Of a stretch of DNA of 40,147 nucleotides, positions 8,978-17,854 are shown one piece after another (within the stretch, counting starts at the first letter, position 1; each line of letters begins with the position of its first letter). Under the pieces are notes generated by a model. It did no database searches and was not told where the DNA came from. It saw only the letters and a program-made list of their open reading frames with translations. A program made the translations under genes and the position numbers. Location of the stretch: NCBI GenBank assembly GCA_026709935.1, contig JAPOSC010000008.1, forward strand, positions 1-40,147. Reading direction: 5' to 3'. Origin of the DNA: Thiotrichales bacterium. Lineage in GTDB: Bacteria; Pseudomonadota; Gammaproteobacteria; HK1.

Positions 8978-10375
8978 ATGCCGTCCACGATCGCACTCGT
9001 CGGCCGCCCCAATGTCGGCAAATCCACGCTATTCAATGCGCTGACCCGAACGAGGGACGCCCTGGTCGCGGATCTGCCGGGACTGACCCGCGACCGGCGC
9101 TACGGCTACGCGCGCATTGGCGGGCTCGACGTGGTGGTGGTCGACACTGGCGGCCTTGCCGACGGCGTCGAACCGATATCCAGGCTGATCTCCGAGCAGG
9201 CCGCGCTCGCTATCGAAGAGTGCGACGCGCTGGTGCTGGTGCTCGACGCGCGCGAGGGCCTGACCGGCGCAGATCAGCAAATCGCGGACCGGCTCAGACG
9301 CCACGGCAAGCCGATTCTCCTCGCTGCCAACAAGATCGACGGGCTCGACGAGAACGTCGCCCCGGCGGAGTTTCACGACCTGGGACTCGGCGAACCGATT
9401 CCCATCGCGGCGCTGCCGCGGCGCGGCATCGGCCGTATCGCCGGCGCGCTGACCGAGATGCTCCCGCCGCCCGACGCGACGCCTGCCTCGCGCCGCGAGG
9501 ACGGGATTCGCGTCTGCATCATCGGAAGGCCCAACACCGGCAAGTCCACCCTCGTCAACCGACTGACCGGCGACACCAGGGTGGTGGCGCACGACATGCC
9601 GGGCACCACGCGCGACAGCGTGGAGGTTCCGTTCGAACACGGCGGAAAACGCTACGTCCTGATCGACACCGCGGGAATCCGCCGACGCTCACGGGTATCG
9701 GAGACCGTCGAGAAGTTCAGCGTCGTCAGGTCGCTCGAAGCAATCGCACGCTCCGACGTGGCGATCGTCCTGCTCGACGCGAGCGCCGGGCTGAGCGATC
9801 AGGACGCCTCCGTGCTGGGGCTCGTCCTCGATGGCGGACGGGCCGCAGTCATCGCAATCAACAAGTGGGACCTGCCAAGCAAGGGGGAGCGCGATGCGTT
9901 ACGAGCCGATACACGGCGCCGATTCGCGTTCGCCCCGTTCTGCCCGGTATGCCGCGTCTCGGCTCTGCACGGTACCGGCCTCGCCGAACTCATGCGCCGC
10001 GTCGATGCGTGCCATCGCGCGGCGTTCGCCAAGCTGACCGCGTCCCGACTCACCCGCGAGCTCGAGAGCGCGGTCGAACACTCACCGCCCCCCCTCGCGC
10101 GGGGCCGCCGCATCAGGCTGCGCTACGCCCATCAGGGCGGTTCGAACCCTCCTGTCATCGTCGTGCACGGAAACCGGACCGACCTCGTTCCGGCCGGTTG
10201 GCGGCGCTATCTCGCGGGTCGTTTCCGCGCCGCGTTCGCGCTGGTGGGAACGCCGCTGCGCATCGAATTCCGCACCGGCGAGAATCCGTTCAGGGGCAGG
10301 CGGAACCTGCTGACTCCGCGCCAGCGGCGGCGGCGCGAACGCCTGCGGCGTCACGTCGCCGGACGCAGCCGATAG
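8978..10375 (+). CDS. der: Ribosome-assembly GTPase Der (EngA)
   Basis: Tandem GTPase needed for 50S subunit maturation. It has 465 residues. The first G domain has GRPNVGKST (P-loop, residues 8–16), DTGG and NKID. The second has GRPNTGKST, DTAG and NKWD. A KH-like RNA-binding domain follows from about residue 365, ending in a strongly basic Arg-rich tail. The start is ATG 8978, at MPSTIALVGRPNVGKS. A small 5-bp hairpin (8909–8921, CTCGC-GAA-GCGAG) lies in the bamB–der spacer. The gene converges with bamC, with 39 bases between the stop codons. Confidence 0.98.
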   Translation: MPSTIALVGRPNVGKSTLFNALTRTRDALVADLPGLTRDRRYGYARIGGLDVVVVDTGGLADGVEPISRLISEQAALAIEECDALVLVLDAREGLTGADQQIADRLRRHGKPILLAANKIDGLDENVAPAEFHDLGLGEPIPIAALPRRGIGRIAGALTEMLPPPDATPASRREDGIRVCIIGRPNTGKSTLVNRLTGDTRVVAHDMPGTTRDSVEVPFEHGGKRYVLIDTAGIRRRSRVSETVEKFSVVRSLEAIARSDVAIVLLDASAGLSDQDASVLGLVLDGGRAAVIAINKWDLPSKGERDALRADTRRRFAFAPFCPVCRVSALHGTGLAELMRRVDACHRAAFAKLTASRLTRELESAVEHSPPPLARGRRIRLRYAHQGGSNPPVIVVHGNRTDLVPAGWRRYLAGRFRAAFALVGTPLRIEFRTGENPFRGRRNLLTPRQRRRRERLRRHVAGRSR

Positions 10376-10414
10376 CCGCCGACAGCGGCCAGTGGATGAA
10401 GAGAGAAACGAGCG

Positions 10415-11590
10415 CTACCGAAGCTGTTCCTGAAGCACGGTGAGGATTCGGGACGCGGCCGGGCTCCCATCGGTGGTCCCGGTCTCGTCGACAATCACGA
10501 TCCGCGAGGTATCCGCCGCGTCTCCCTGGACTCGTACGAGGTAGGCACCGACATCCTCCTCCTCGTCGCTCTTCCAGAACTTCAGCCGGGAGAGCCAGCC
10601 CTCGTCCTCGCGGTCATCCCCCACCCCGGAGTAGCGCACGAAGAACAGTCCTCGCGAACGATCACGGTCCTCGACCGCGAACCCGGCCCGGTCCAGGGCG
10701 AGGCCGGCCCGTCGCCACGCCTGCGAGAATCCCTCGTCGAGGACAAGAGCCGTCGCGCCGCCGTCCTCGCGCACCAGCCGCGCGCGCGGCACCGGAGGGT
10801 CGCCCGCGGCGACGATCGACTCCGCGCGCTCCTCGTCGACCCCGAGAAAGATCATCAACCGGGAGAGCATCAGTGCCTCGAGCCCGGAGTCTCCAGGACG
10901 GGGCAGCCAGACCCGCTCCCCGAGACCCTCACGCTGCGCAGTCGGCGTTTCATCACCGACCACCGTCTGTTCGGCGCCCCGATGCGAAATGTAGATTTCG
11001 GTGGCATCGGAGTCGGTTCCGCGCTCGATTCTGGTCCGGTACCGATCGCGAAACGTCACGCCGTAGAGCGCGTCGGTCGCTTGCAGAAGCAGCCTCTTGA
11101 TGGCGCCGGCGGGAAGTGGGGTATGCCTCGCCGCCCACTCCGTCTCCATGAGCCCGATTTCGGGATTCTCGGTCTCGAGAACGAACCCTTGATCGACCCA
11201 GAAATCGCGGAGGCGAGGCCAGAGCTCCTCCGGCTTCATCGCAACCACCAGCCAGCGCTCGTCGCCGCTGCGCTCGATCCTGGCGCTATCGACGGCCGGG
11301 AGCACCGCCTGCGCAGCTCTCGTCCCCGGGCGCACCTCGCCGCTCGCATACTGCGAGTACGTGGCGTCAACACCGGGGATCGGCAGCGTATCGCGCACCG
11401 CCCCACTCGAAAGATCAGGGGGGATCTCGAGAGGAGGCGCGCTCCGACTCGACTTGTACGTCGCCTCCGATCCGGACCCTTCAGTGGTTCCGGAACAACC
11501 GCCGACCAGCAGGGCACCGGCCACCACCACGACACCCAATGTGGTCCCGTACCCCGTTCGCCCCTGCATCAGGGACATCGACTCCGCCAT
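10415..11590 (-). CDS. bamC: Outer-membrane assembly lipoprotein BamC (NlpB)
   Basis: BAM complex lipoprotein. It has 391 residues from the ATG at 11590, which is preceded by GAGG at suitable spacing. The signal peptide GVVVVAGALLVGGC carries a lipobox-like VGGC at about residue 28. The unstructured N-terminal segment with PPLEIPPDLSS, which binds BamD in E. coli, is present. Two helix-grip domains follow, the first around EELWPRLRDFWVDQGFVLETENPEIGLMETEWAA and the second near the C-terminus. It does not sit behind dapA as in E. coli. Instead it converges with der, so two BAM genes end face to face. Confidence 0.9.
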   Translation of the reverse strand: MAESMSLMQGRTGYGTTLGVVVVAGALLVGGCSGTTEGSGSEATYKSSRSAPPLEIPPDLSSGAVRDTLPIPGVDATYSQYASGEVRPGTRAAQAVLPAVDSARIERSGDERWLVVAMKPEELWPRLRDFWVDQGFVLETENPEIGLMETEWAARHTPLPAGAIKRLLLQATDALYGVTFRDRYRTRIERGTDSDATEIYISHRGAEQTVVGDETPTAQREGLGERVWLPRPGDSGLEALMLSRLMIFLGVDEERAESIVAAGDPPVPRARLVREDGGATALVLDEGFSQAWRRAGLALDRAGFAVEDRDRSRGLFFVRYSGVGDDREDEGWLSRLKFWKSDEEEDVGAYLVRVQGDAADTSRIVIVDETGTTDGSPAASRILTVLQEQLR

Positions 11591-11788
11591 TTCGACCTCG
11601 ATCAAGAAGCGTCCACGGGACCGTTCGCCCGAATTCGATGCTACGTCGATACTCGTTCCCGGACAACGCCGAAGAGGTCCGGCTGCCAGTCGCGGACGCA
11701 CGCGCCGACCAGATCCCACCAATTCGAATGACCGGCCAACAGGACTCGCCGCGCCGGTGCTGATACGTCGCGTCCGATTGCCGACAAC

Positions 11789-11860
11789 GTACCGGTCTCT
11801 CCGGTACGGCCCCTGCACAGTCCGCTCCGGTGCAGGGGCGGAGGCCGGACGGCCTCCGCC
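11789..11860. repeat. Cluster of three perfect inverted repeats (hairpins)
   Basis: Three back-to-back perfect hairpins lie between the iorB stop and the bamC start. GTACCGG/CCGGTAC (11789–11807) has a 5-base loop. CCCCTGCAC/GTGCAGGGG (11810–11838) has an 11-base loop. GGCGGAGGCC/GGCCTCCGCC (11837–11860) has a 4-base loop. No T tract follows on either strand. Downstream of iorAB they could end or stabilise the transcript, and they lie upstream of bamC, so a role in its leader is also possible. Confidence 0.75.
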
Positions 11861-11874
11861 ACCAGGCGAACGTA

Positions 11875-14169
11875 CTACGCCGACTTGAGCTGGTCGCCGA
11901 TCGGAAGGCTTCGGATCCGCTTGCCCGTCGCATTGTGGATCGCGTTCACCAGCGCCGGCGCGTACGGCGGCACCCCGGGCTCGCCCACACCGCAAGGACG
12001 CAGGTGCACGAAGTCCTCCACGATGTGCACCCGAATGTCGAGTGGCGCATTGCTCATGCGGGTTACGGGATAGTCGTGGAAGTTGCTCTGCACCACCGCG
12101 CCCTTGCTGGTGGTGATCTTGCCGGAGTGCGCGACCGTGTGGCCGTAGATGGATGCACCCTCGATCTGCTTGCGCACCCCCTCCGGGTTCACGTAACGGC
12201 CGCAGTCGATGGCGACGTCCACCTGCGGGACGCGGAACGACCCGTCGTCGTGCACGACCACATGCACCGCGGTGGCCACGTAGCTGTGGAAGGAACGATG
12301 CACGGCAAGACCCAGGCCGTGACCCTTGGGCAGCGACTTGCCGTAGCCGGACTTCGCGGCCACGGTGCGCAGCGCGTTCGACAGGCGCTTCGGCATGATC
12401 GGCCAGTCGTCGATCGAGTCGCCGTAGTTCCAGTGCTCCGGCACACCGTCGTCCTTCAGATCCATGACGTCGGCGTCACCGATGAGCTCCAGCAGGTAGT
12501 CGACCGGATCACGGCCTGCGGCCTCGGCCAGCTCGTTCGCAAAGCAGTTCATGGCGAAGGCGTGCTGGATATTGTTCACCGAGCGGTACCAGCCCACGCG
12601 GATCATGACGTCCGCCTCGCCGTTCTCGATGCGCAGGTTGGGCACCTCGTTGTACGGGGTATCGATGAGGCCGAGCCCGTATTCGATGGCGTGCCCGGTC
12701 TTCACCTGCGGTGCCCACAACCCGATCAGCGACGGCCACGCGCCGGTGTGGTGCCACGCGGTGACCCGACCGTTCGCGTCCATTCCCGCCTTCATTCGAT
12801 GGGCGCTCGCCGAGTGGTAATAGCCATTGCGGATCTCGTCCTCGCGGGTCCACTGCACCCGCACCGGCGCCCCCACCATCTTCGAGAGGATTGCCGCCTC
12901 GCAGGCGAAATCGGGCTTGGACTTGCGGCCGAAGCCACCGCCGAGCAGTGTCACCTGGCACTCGATGTCGGTCTTCTCCAGTCCGAGCGACGCCGCGACG
13001 TACTGCCGGGTCTCGTTGGGCGACTGGGTGGAAGTGATGACCCTGACCGGCCGCACGTTGGCATCGACGAGTGCCGCCGGGGGCTCCATCGGGGTATGGA
13101 TGAAGTACGGCACGAAGTACTCCGCCTCCGTCACCTTGTCGGCCGCCGCGAACGCCTCGTCGACGTTCCCGCGGTCGCGGATGACATGGCCGCCGGTGCG
13201 GGCCGCCTCCCTGAGCTGGTCGTCGTACGTGCCGGAGTCATGACCGACATTCGGACCGTCGTCCCACTCGATCACGAGCTTCCTGCGGCCTTCCAGCACC
13301 GACCAGGTGTTGGTGCCGACCACCGCGACGCCGCCCATCGCGTGGAATTCGGCGGGGGCGTCGTCGGGCAGCGCCGGAATCTCGACCACCTGCTCGACCC
13401 CCTGGACCGCGAGCGCCTCGGTGGCGTCGAACGACTTCACCTTGCCACGGTAGACAGGCGCCCGCGCCACCACCGCGATCTTCATCCCCGGAATCGTGGC
13501 GTCGGCACCGTAGTTGGCGCCGCCGGTGCTCATGTCGTAGTTGTCGACCCCCGGCATGTCGCGGCCGATGTATTTCCACTGCGACGGGTCCTTGAGCTTC
13601 GGGGCGACCTCACCGGTCGGCACCGCGATGTCGGCAGCCGCGTCGACCACCTCGCCGAAGTCGAACGACCGACCGCTCGCACTATGGTAGAGCCGGTGGT
13701 GCTTCGCGTAGACCTCGCTCGCGTCCACGCCCCACTTCTTCGCCGCCGCCTGCTCCAGCACGTAGCGGCCGGCCGCGCCGAGCTCGCGCATGACGTCGAG
13801 ATGATGGCGGGTACTGCGCGACCCGTCGGTGTTCTGCCCGTCCTTGCCGGCGGGGTCGTATTTCGTCTCGTCGCCCGGCGCCTGCCAGATCGAGACCCGG
13901 TGCCAGTCGGCCTCCAGCTCATCGGCGAGGATCATCGGGATGCCGGTGCGCACTCCCTGGCCCATCTCGGATCGGCTGCAAGTGATGGTCACGACGCCAT
14001 CGCCAGCGATGGCGACGAACAGGTTGGGCTGGACGGACATTCCGACGCCCTGGGCCCGGACGGCCGCGACCATCGAGCCCGGAACGACGGCGGCACCCAG
14101 GACCAGGGCCCCGGTGGCGCCCGACTGTTTCAGGAAGTCACGCCGGCTGATGTTCTGTACGCGTGCCAT
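11875..14169 (-). CDS. iorB: Molybdenum hydroxylase large subunit, isoquinoline 1-oxidoreductase beta type
   Basis: Large molybdopterin-cytosine-dinucleotide subunit of an aldehyde/xanthine dehydrogenase-family enzyme of the IorB type, probably exported and oxidising an aldehyde or N-heterocycle. It has 764 residues. A twin-arginine signal, RRDFLKQSGATGALVLGAAV, begins about residue 7. Family motifs include GGGFGRKSKPDFACEAA, the paired MoCo-binding segments, and a C-terminal GVGEPGVPP containing the predicted catalytic glutamate. The start ATG is one base after the iorA stop, so the two are coupled. There is no FAD subunit gene, as usual for the two-subunit Ior class, in which electrons pass to a cytochrome-type acceptor. 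The substrate cannot be told from sequence. Confidence 0.9.
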   Translation of the reverse strand: MARVQNISRRDFLKQSGATGALVLGAAVVPGSMVAAVRAQGVGMSVQPNLFVAIAGDGVVTITCSRSEMGQGVRTGIPMILADELEADWHRVSIWQAPGDETKYDPAGKDGQNTDGSRSTRHHLDVMRELGAAGRYVLEQAAAKKWGVDASEVYAKHHRLYHSASGRSFDFGEVVDAAADIAVPTGEVAPKLKDPSQWKYIGRDMPGVDNYDMSTGGANYGADATIPGMKIAVVARAPVYRGKVKSFDATEALAVQGVEQVVEIPALPDDAPAEFHAMGGVAVVGTNTWSVLEGRRKLVIEWDDGPNVGHDSGTYDDQLREAARTGGHVIRDRGNVDEAFAAADKVTEAEYFVPYFIHTPMEPPAALVDANVRPVRVITSTQSPNETRQYVAASLGLEKTDIECQVTLLGGGFGRKSKPDFACEAAILSKMVGAPVRVQWTREDEIRNGYYHSASAHRMKAGMDANGRVTAWHHTGAWPSLIGLWAPQVKTGHAIEYGLGLIDTPYNEVPNLRIENGEADVMIRVGWYRSVNNIQHAFAMNCFANELAEAAGRDPVDYLLELIGDADVMDLKDDGVPEHWNYGDSIDDWPIMPKRLSNALRTVAAKSGYGKSLPKGHGLGLAVHRSFHSYVATAVHVVVHDDGSFRVPQVDVAIDCGRYVNPEGVRKQIEGASIYGHTVAHSGKITTSKGAVVQSNFHDYPVTRMSNAPLDIRVHIVEDFVHLRPCGVGEPGVPPYAPALVNAIHNATGKRIRSLPIGDQLKSA

Positions 14170-14170
14170 G

Positions 14171-14623
14171 TCACACCTCCTGCGCCGCGGTGCGCACCGC
14201 GGCGAAGATTCGCTGGTAGGTGCCGCAACGGCAGATGTTTCCGGCCATTCCGGAGATGATCTCGTCGTCGCTCGGATCGGGATTGGCGTTGAGCAGGGCG
14301 GCGGCGGACATGATCTGCCCGGACTGGCAGTAGCCGCACTGCGGGACGTTGTGGGCGCGCCACGCCCGCTGCACGGGATGGTTGCCGTTCGCGTCGAGGC
14401 CCTCGATAGTGGTGACCTCCTTCCCCTCGGCGACCGCGACCGGGGTGACGCAGCTTCGCACCGCCGCACCGTCGACGTGCATCGTGCACGCGCCGCACAG
14501 GGCCATGCCGCAGCCGAACTTGGATCCGGTGAGACCAAGCTCGTCGCGTACATACCAGAGAAGCGGCATGTTCGGGTCGCCGTGGAACTGCCGGCTGATG
14601 CCGTTGATCTTCATCGATATCAT
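14171..14623 (-). CDS. iorA: [2Fe-2S] small subunit of molybdenum hydroxylase, IorA type
   Basis: Electron-transfer subunit with two [2Fe-2S] clusters. It has 150 residues. The plant-type ferredoxin cluster is bound by [16 protein letters not shown] plus a later cysteine in SCV. The C-terminal four-helix domain binds the second cluster with CGYCQSG and CRCGTY. The start ATG 14623 has an AGGAGG box six bases upstream, stronger than the support for the alternative ATG at 14614. There is no signal peptide; the complex would be co-exported with IorB by the Tat route. It forms a two-gene unit with iorB. Confidence 0.94.
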   Translation of the reverse strand: MISMKINGISRQFHGDPNMPLLWYVRDELGLTGSKFGCGMALCGACTMHVDGAAVRSCVTPVAVAEGKEVTTIEGLDANGNHPVQRAWRAHNVPQCGYCQSGQIMSAAALLNANPDPSDDEIISGMAGNICRCGTYQRIFAAVRTAAQEV

Positions 14624-15059
14624 CGAAGTCCTCCTGGTGGGCGGGTCCTGCCGGTTGGCCTCGGGTGCTGCCTGCCGGCGACCGCAGGTGTGATGTTGTC
14701 GAAGGCGCCGTGACCGGCTTCAGTGTCGGGCGCAGCCCTCCGGTCGGGCAACCGTTCCAACCCGAACGGCTGACTGTCGGCAGGGTATGGTACTCCACCA
14801 AATGGACTCCAGGATCACGGCGCTTCAGCGAGACGTGGCCGACGTGAAGGAACGGCTCGCGCGAGTCGAAACCCTGCTTGACGTCGAGAATCGGGAGCGT
14901 CTCCCCGACTGAGAAAAGCCGCAGGACCAGCCGGACTCCGTCTCGAACCTCGGGCAGGGTTCGAACGAGTAACGGTGCCGCCAGGTCACGGCAAGGTCGG
15001 GCTCACGGTGCTCTGCCCGATCATCGGTGCGGTATCGCTTCGGGGGATGAGCATCGCTC
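14624..15059. other. Sparse intergenic spacer between iorA and miaA
   Basis: About 435 bases contain no family-recognisable gene. The iorAB promoter must lie in the left part on the minus strand, but I see no convincing -35/-10 pair. The only coding-like stretch is the short plus-strand ORF at 14787–14912, described separately. No tRNA-like or repeat structure was noticed in the rest. Confidence 0.5.
14787..14912 (+). CDS. Possible small coiled-coil protein (41 aa) or gene remnant
   Basis: A short ORF, with ATGs at 14787 and 14802 and a TGA at 14910. The peptide segment MDSRITALQRDVADVKERL continues as ARVETLLDVENRERLPD. From the second Met, hydrophobic residues fall at 5, 8, 12, 15, 19, 22 and 26, a perfect a/d heptad pattern, so it would form an amphipathic coiled coil. 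The style recalls the XhlA-like helical segments of small phage or toxin-associated proteins, but I cannot assign a family. No good ribosome-binding site is visible. It could be a microprotein, or the surviving 3' end of a longer gene. It lies alone between two minus-strand units. Confidence 0.4.
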   Translation: MVLHQMDSRITALQRDVADVKERLARVETLLDVENRERLPD

Positions 15060-16088
15060 TCATGCAGTCGGCGGGTGGGCCACGCGCGCGAGGAACGAGT
15101 CGGCACTTGCGGCCACGCGACGCACGGCGTCCGGCGCATGGCAGTCGATGCGAACCGCCGCCCGGTCCGCGCGCAACCATGTGAGCTGACGCCGGGCGAG
15201 CTGGCGCGTGGCGGCAATCGCCCGCTCCGTCATCTCTGACCGCGAGCACTCGCCCTCGAGATGCGCCCACACCTGACGGTAGCCGACCAGGCGCATCGAG
15301 GCGCTGTGTTCAGTCAGGGGCCAGCGGCGCCTCAGGCCGCGGACTTCGTCGATCAGTCCCGCATCGAGCATCCCCGCGAACCGCTTCGCGATGTCCCGGT
15401 GGAGCACGGACCGATCCGACGGCTCGACGATGATCCGGCACACAGGTCCGTCGAAGGCGCCTCGGCGTCCGCGGGCGAGCAACTCCGACATCGGCCGGCC
15501 GGTGAGCGCATGCACCTCCAGCGCGCGTTCGATGCGCTGGGGGTCGCTGGCGTGAATGCGCCGGGCGGAGGTCGGGTCGATCCGGGCCAATCGCGCATGC
15601 ATCGCCGACCACCCGGCGCGCACCGCCTCGCGCTCGATGCCCGCTCGTATCTCCGGGTTCGACCCGGGCAGCACCGCGAGCCCCTGCTCCAGCGCCCGGA
15701 AATACAGACCCGTGCCACCGGCGAGGAGCGGCACCCGGCCGGAAGCCCGAATATGCGCGATCGCGTTCAGAGCGTCGCGGCAGAACTCGCCCGCGGAATA
15801 GCGCTCGTGCGGATCTCGGATGTCGATGAGCCGATGTGGCGCGCGGGCCAGTAGCTCGGGGCCCGGCTTGCCCGTCCCGATATCCAGGCACCGGAACACC
15901 AGGGCGGAATCCACGCTGACGATCTCGAAAGGACCGTGCTCGACGAGCGTCGCCGCGATCGCGGTCTTGCCCGCCGCGGTGGGGCCCATCAGAAAGACGA
16001 TGGGACCCGGTTCGCGAGGAGGTTCAGCCTGACACTCGCGGCAATGGACAGGAACGGAGCCTTCAGACTCGCATTTCTGCGCATTCAC
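15060..16088 (-). CDS. miaA: tRNA dimethylallyltransferase MiaA
   Basis: Adds the dimethylallyl group to N6 of A37 in tRNAs reading UNN codons. It has 342 residues from a GTG at 16088, the only reasonable start in the 17-base gap after mutL's stop. The P-loop is GPTAAGKT, followed by the family region DSALVFRCLDIGTGKP, where most relatives have DSAQVYRGMDIGTAKP, so Gln, Tyr and Gly are replaced here. GGTGLYFRAL and the C-terminal RQLARRQLTWLR are normal. It follows mutL on the same strand, as in many gammaproteobacteria. The first 28 residues, including several Cys, are unlike typical MiaA and may be an extension or leader. Confidence 0.95.
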   Translation of the reverse strand: MNAQKCESEGSVPVHCRECQAEPPREPGPIVFLMGPTAAGKTAIAATLVEHGPFEIVSVDSALVFRCLDIGTGKPGPELLARAPHRLIDIRDPHERYSAGEFCRDALNAIAHIRASGRVPLLAGGTGLYFRALEQGLAVLPGSNPEIRAGIEREAVRAGWSAMHARLARIDPTSARRIHASDPQRIERALEVHALTGRPMSELLARGRRGAFDGPVCRIIVEPSDRSVLHRDIAKRFAGMLDAGLIDEVRGLRRRWPLTEHSASMRLVGYRQVWAHLEGECSRSEMTERAIAATRQLARRQLTWLRADRAAVRIDCHAPDAVRRVAASADSFLARVAHPPTA

Positions 16089-16105
16089 ATCTGTACCGCG
16101 TTCGC

Positions 16106-17854
16106 TCAACGCCGCACCGCACCGGCGAACAGCCGACGCAGCATCGCCTCGTCCAAGGTGGCCGCCGCATCGTCCAGCCGATCCGCACGCGCCGCGTCCA
16201 CGATGTCGTCGGCATCGCCGTCGAAGGGGCTCGATTCCGCCAGTGCGGCAAGCGCATCGGCGAGTTCGGCCACCGGGCGGGGCGCCTTCGCCCAACTGGA
16301 TATGGTATCGAGGAGGTTCTCCGGGGCGACCCCCGCCAGACAGGCAGGGATTGCCCTCAGCGTGATCGAGCCGGGGGCGTTCCGGCGGACCTCCATCCCC
16401 AGCAATCGGAGCGAGGCCTCCGACTCGTCCACGGCATCGGCGACGATGTCGGGCACCGCCTGCGTATGCGGGATCAGCAACGGCCGCGAAGTCGGCCTCA
16501 TGCGAGTGGATGGGTCGAGTCGTTCCTTCACCAGCGCGCGGCGGGCGGCGCGAAGGTCGATCAGAAGCAGCTTCGCGCCGTTCTCGACGAACATGTGGTC
16601 GCCGAGGCGGATCTGCCCGCGCCCGGCGCCACTCCCGACGCAGGGCGCTCCGGCCGACAGCGCGGAGTACGCCGCGAGTTGCTCCCGTACCCGATCTTCG
16701 CCGGGGCGGATACCGCCGACCGGGTACGCTCCGCCCGTGGCGCCCGCCGGCGTCGGTGACCGTGCCTCCATCCCGTGCACACCCGCATCGGATACGCTCG
16801 AACCAGCCTCCAATGCCATCGGAACCGTCTCCGGAGACGCCGCGGCGGTAAATCCGCCGAGGGCCCGGGCAATCGCGTGTCGGACGAAGTCATGGATGTG
16901 GCGAGGCTCGCGAAAACGCACCTCATGCTTGGTCGGATGCACGTTGACGTCCACCGCGGCGGGATCGATGCCGAGGTGCAACACGAACGCCGGATATTGA
17001 GCCCCCGCGAGCGCATCGCCGAATCCGACCCGGACCGCATGGCGCACGACATCGTCGCGCACGCTTCGCCCGTTCACGAACAGGAACTGAAGGTCCGCAC
17101 GGGCGCGCGCCACATTTGGAGGGCCCAGAAATCCGCGCATCGAGAGGTCGCCTGCGTCGAACTCGATCTCCAGCGCTCCGGCCGCGAACTCCTCCGCCAC
17201 GAGCCTCGAAAGCCGACGCCGGGCCTCCATGCGGTGCGTCGCTTCCACCACCCTGCGGGCATCGTGGCGCAGGGTGAACGAGACGTCGGGGCGGGCGAGC
17301 GCGAGGCGGCGCACCGCGTCCTCGGCGTGGCGCAGCTCGGTGCGGGGCGTGCGCAAAAACTTGCGCCGAGCCGGCACATTGAAGAAGAGATCGCGCACCT
17401 CCACCACGGTCCCGGCTTGCGCGGCCACGGGCTCCACCGCGGAGACGGTTCCGCCATCCACATGCACCCGCGCCCCGTTGTCGGCAGCACGCGGCCTGCT
17501 TGCGAGGACGAGCCTCGATACCGAGGCGATGCTCGGCAAGGCCTCTCCGCGAAACCCCATACTCCGGATGTGGTCGAGATCGTCAAGAATCGCGATCTTG
17601 CTGGTTGCGTGGCGCGACAGCGCCAGGACGAGTTCCCCGGAGGGGATTCCGAATCCGTCGTCACGGACCCGGATCAGGCGAACCCCGCCCGCCTCGAGCT
17701 CCACCGTGATCGTCTTCGCCTCGGCGTCGAGCGCGTTCTCCACGAGCTCCTTGACCACCGAAGCGGGGCGCTCCACCACCTCGCCAGCCGCGATCTGGTT
17801 GGCTAGCACCGCAGAGAGGGCTCTGATCGGCGCCGGGGCTCGGGATGCACTCAT
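16106..17854 (-). CDS. mutL: DNA mismatch repair protein MutL
   Basis: GHKL ATPase that couples MutS mismatch recognition to strand incision. It has 582 residues. N-terminal ATPase motifs are intact: VVKELVENALDA (E36, N40), RDDGFGIPS, SRHATSKI and GFRGEALPSIASV, and the transducer domain ends with VDVNVHPTKHEVRF at about residue 300. The C-terminal dimerisation domain begins near residue 388. The metal-dependent endonuclease motif, D(Q/M)HAAHER in incising MutLs, is degenerate (LIDLRAARRALVKE, about residues 431–444), and the ACHGAVRA-like motif is replaced by DAARADRL. It is therefore predicted to lack intrinsic nicking activity, as in E. coli MutL. The start overlaps the rlmD stop (ATGA). 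Confidence 0.97.
   Translation of the reverse strand: MSASRAPAPIRALSAVLANQIAAGEVVERPASVVKELVENALDAEAKTITVELEAGGVRLIRVRDDGFGIPSGELVLALSRHATSKIAILDDLDHIRSMGFRGEALPSIASVSRLVLASRPRAADNGARVHVDGGTVSAVEPVAAQAGTVVEVRDLFFNVPARRKFLRTPRTELRHAEDAVRRLALARPDVSFTLRHDARRVVEATHRMEARRRLSRLVAEEFAAGALEIEFDAGDLSMRGFLGPPNVARARADLQFLFVNGRSVRDDVVRHAVRVGFGDALAGAQYPAFVLHLGIDPAAVDVNVHPTKHEVRFREPRHIHDFVRHAIARALGGFTAAASPETVPMALEAGSSVSDAGVHGMEARSPTPAGATGGAYPVGGIRPGEDRVREQLAAYSALSAGAPCVGSGAGRGQIRLGDHMFVENGAKLLLIDLRAARRALVKERLDPSTRMRPTSRPLLIPHTQAVPDIVADAVDESEASLRLLGMEVRRNAPGSITLRAIPACLAGVAPENLLDTISSWAKAPRPVAELADALAALAESSPFDGDADDIVDAARADRLDDAAATLDEAMLRRLFAGAVRR

Noticed and set aside
11830..14259. 809-codon open frame on the plus strand, opposite iorB
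   Set aside because: It is antisense to a clear molybdenum hydroxylase gene, with His/Arg/Val-rich composition and no domain; a by-product of GC-rich codon use.
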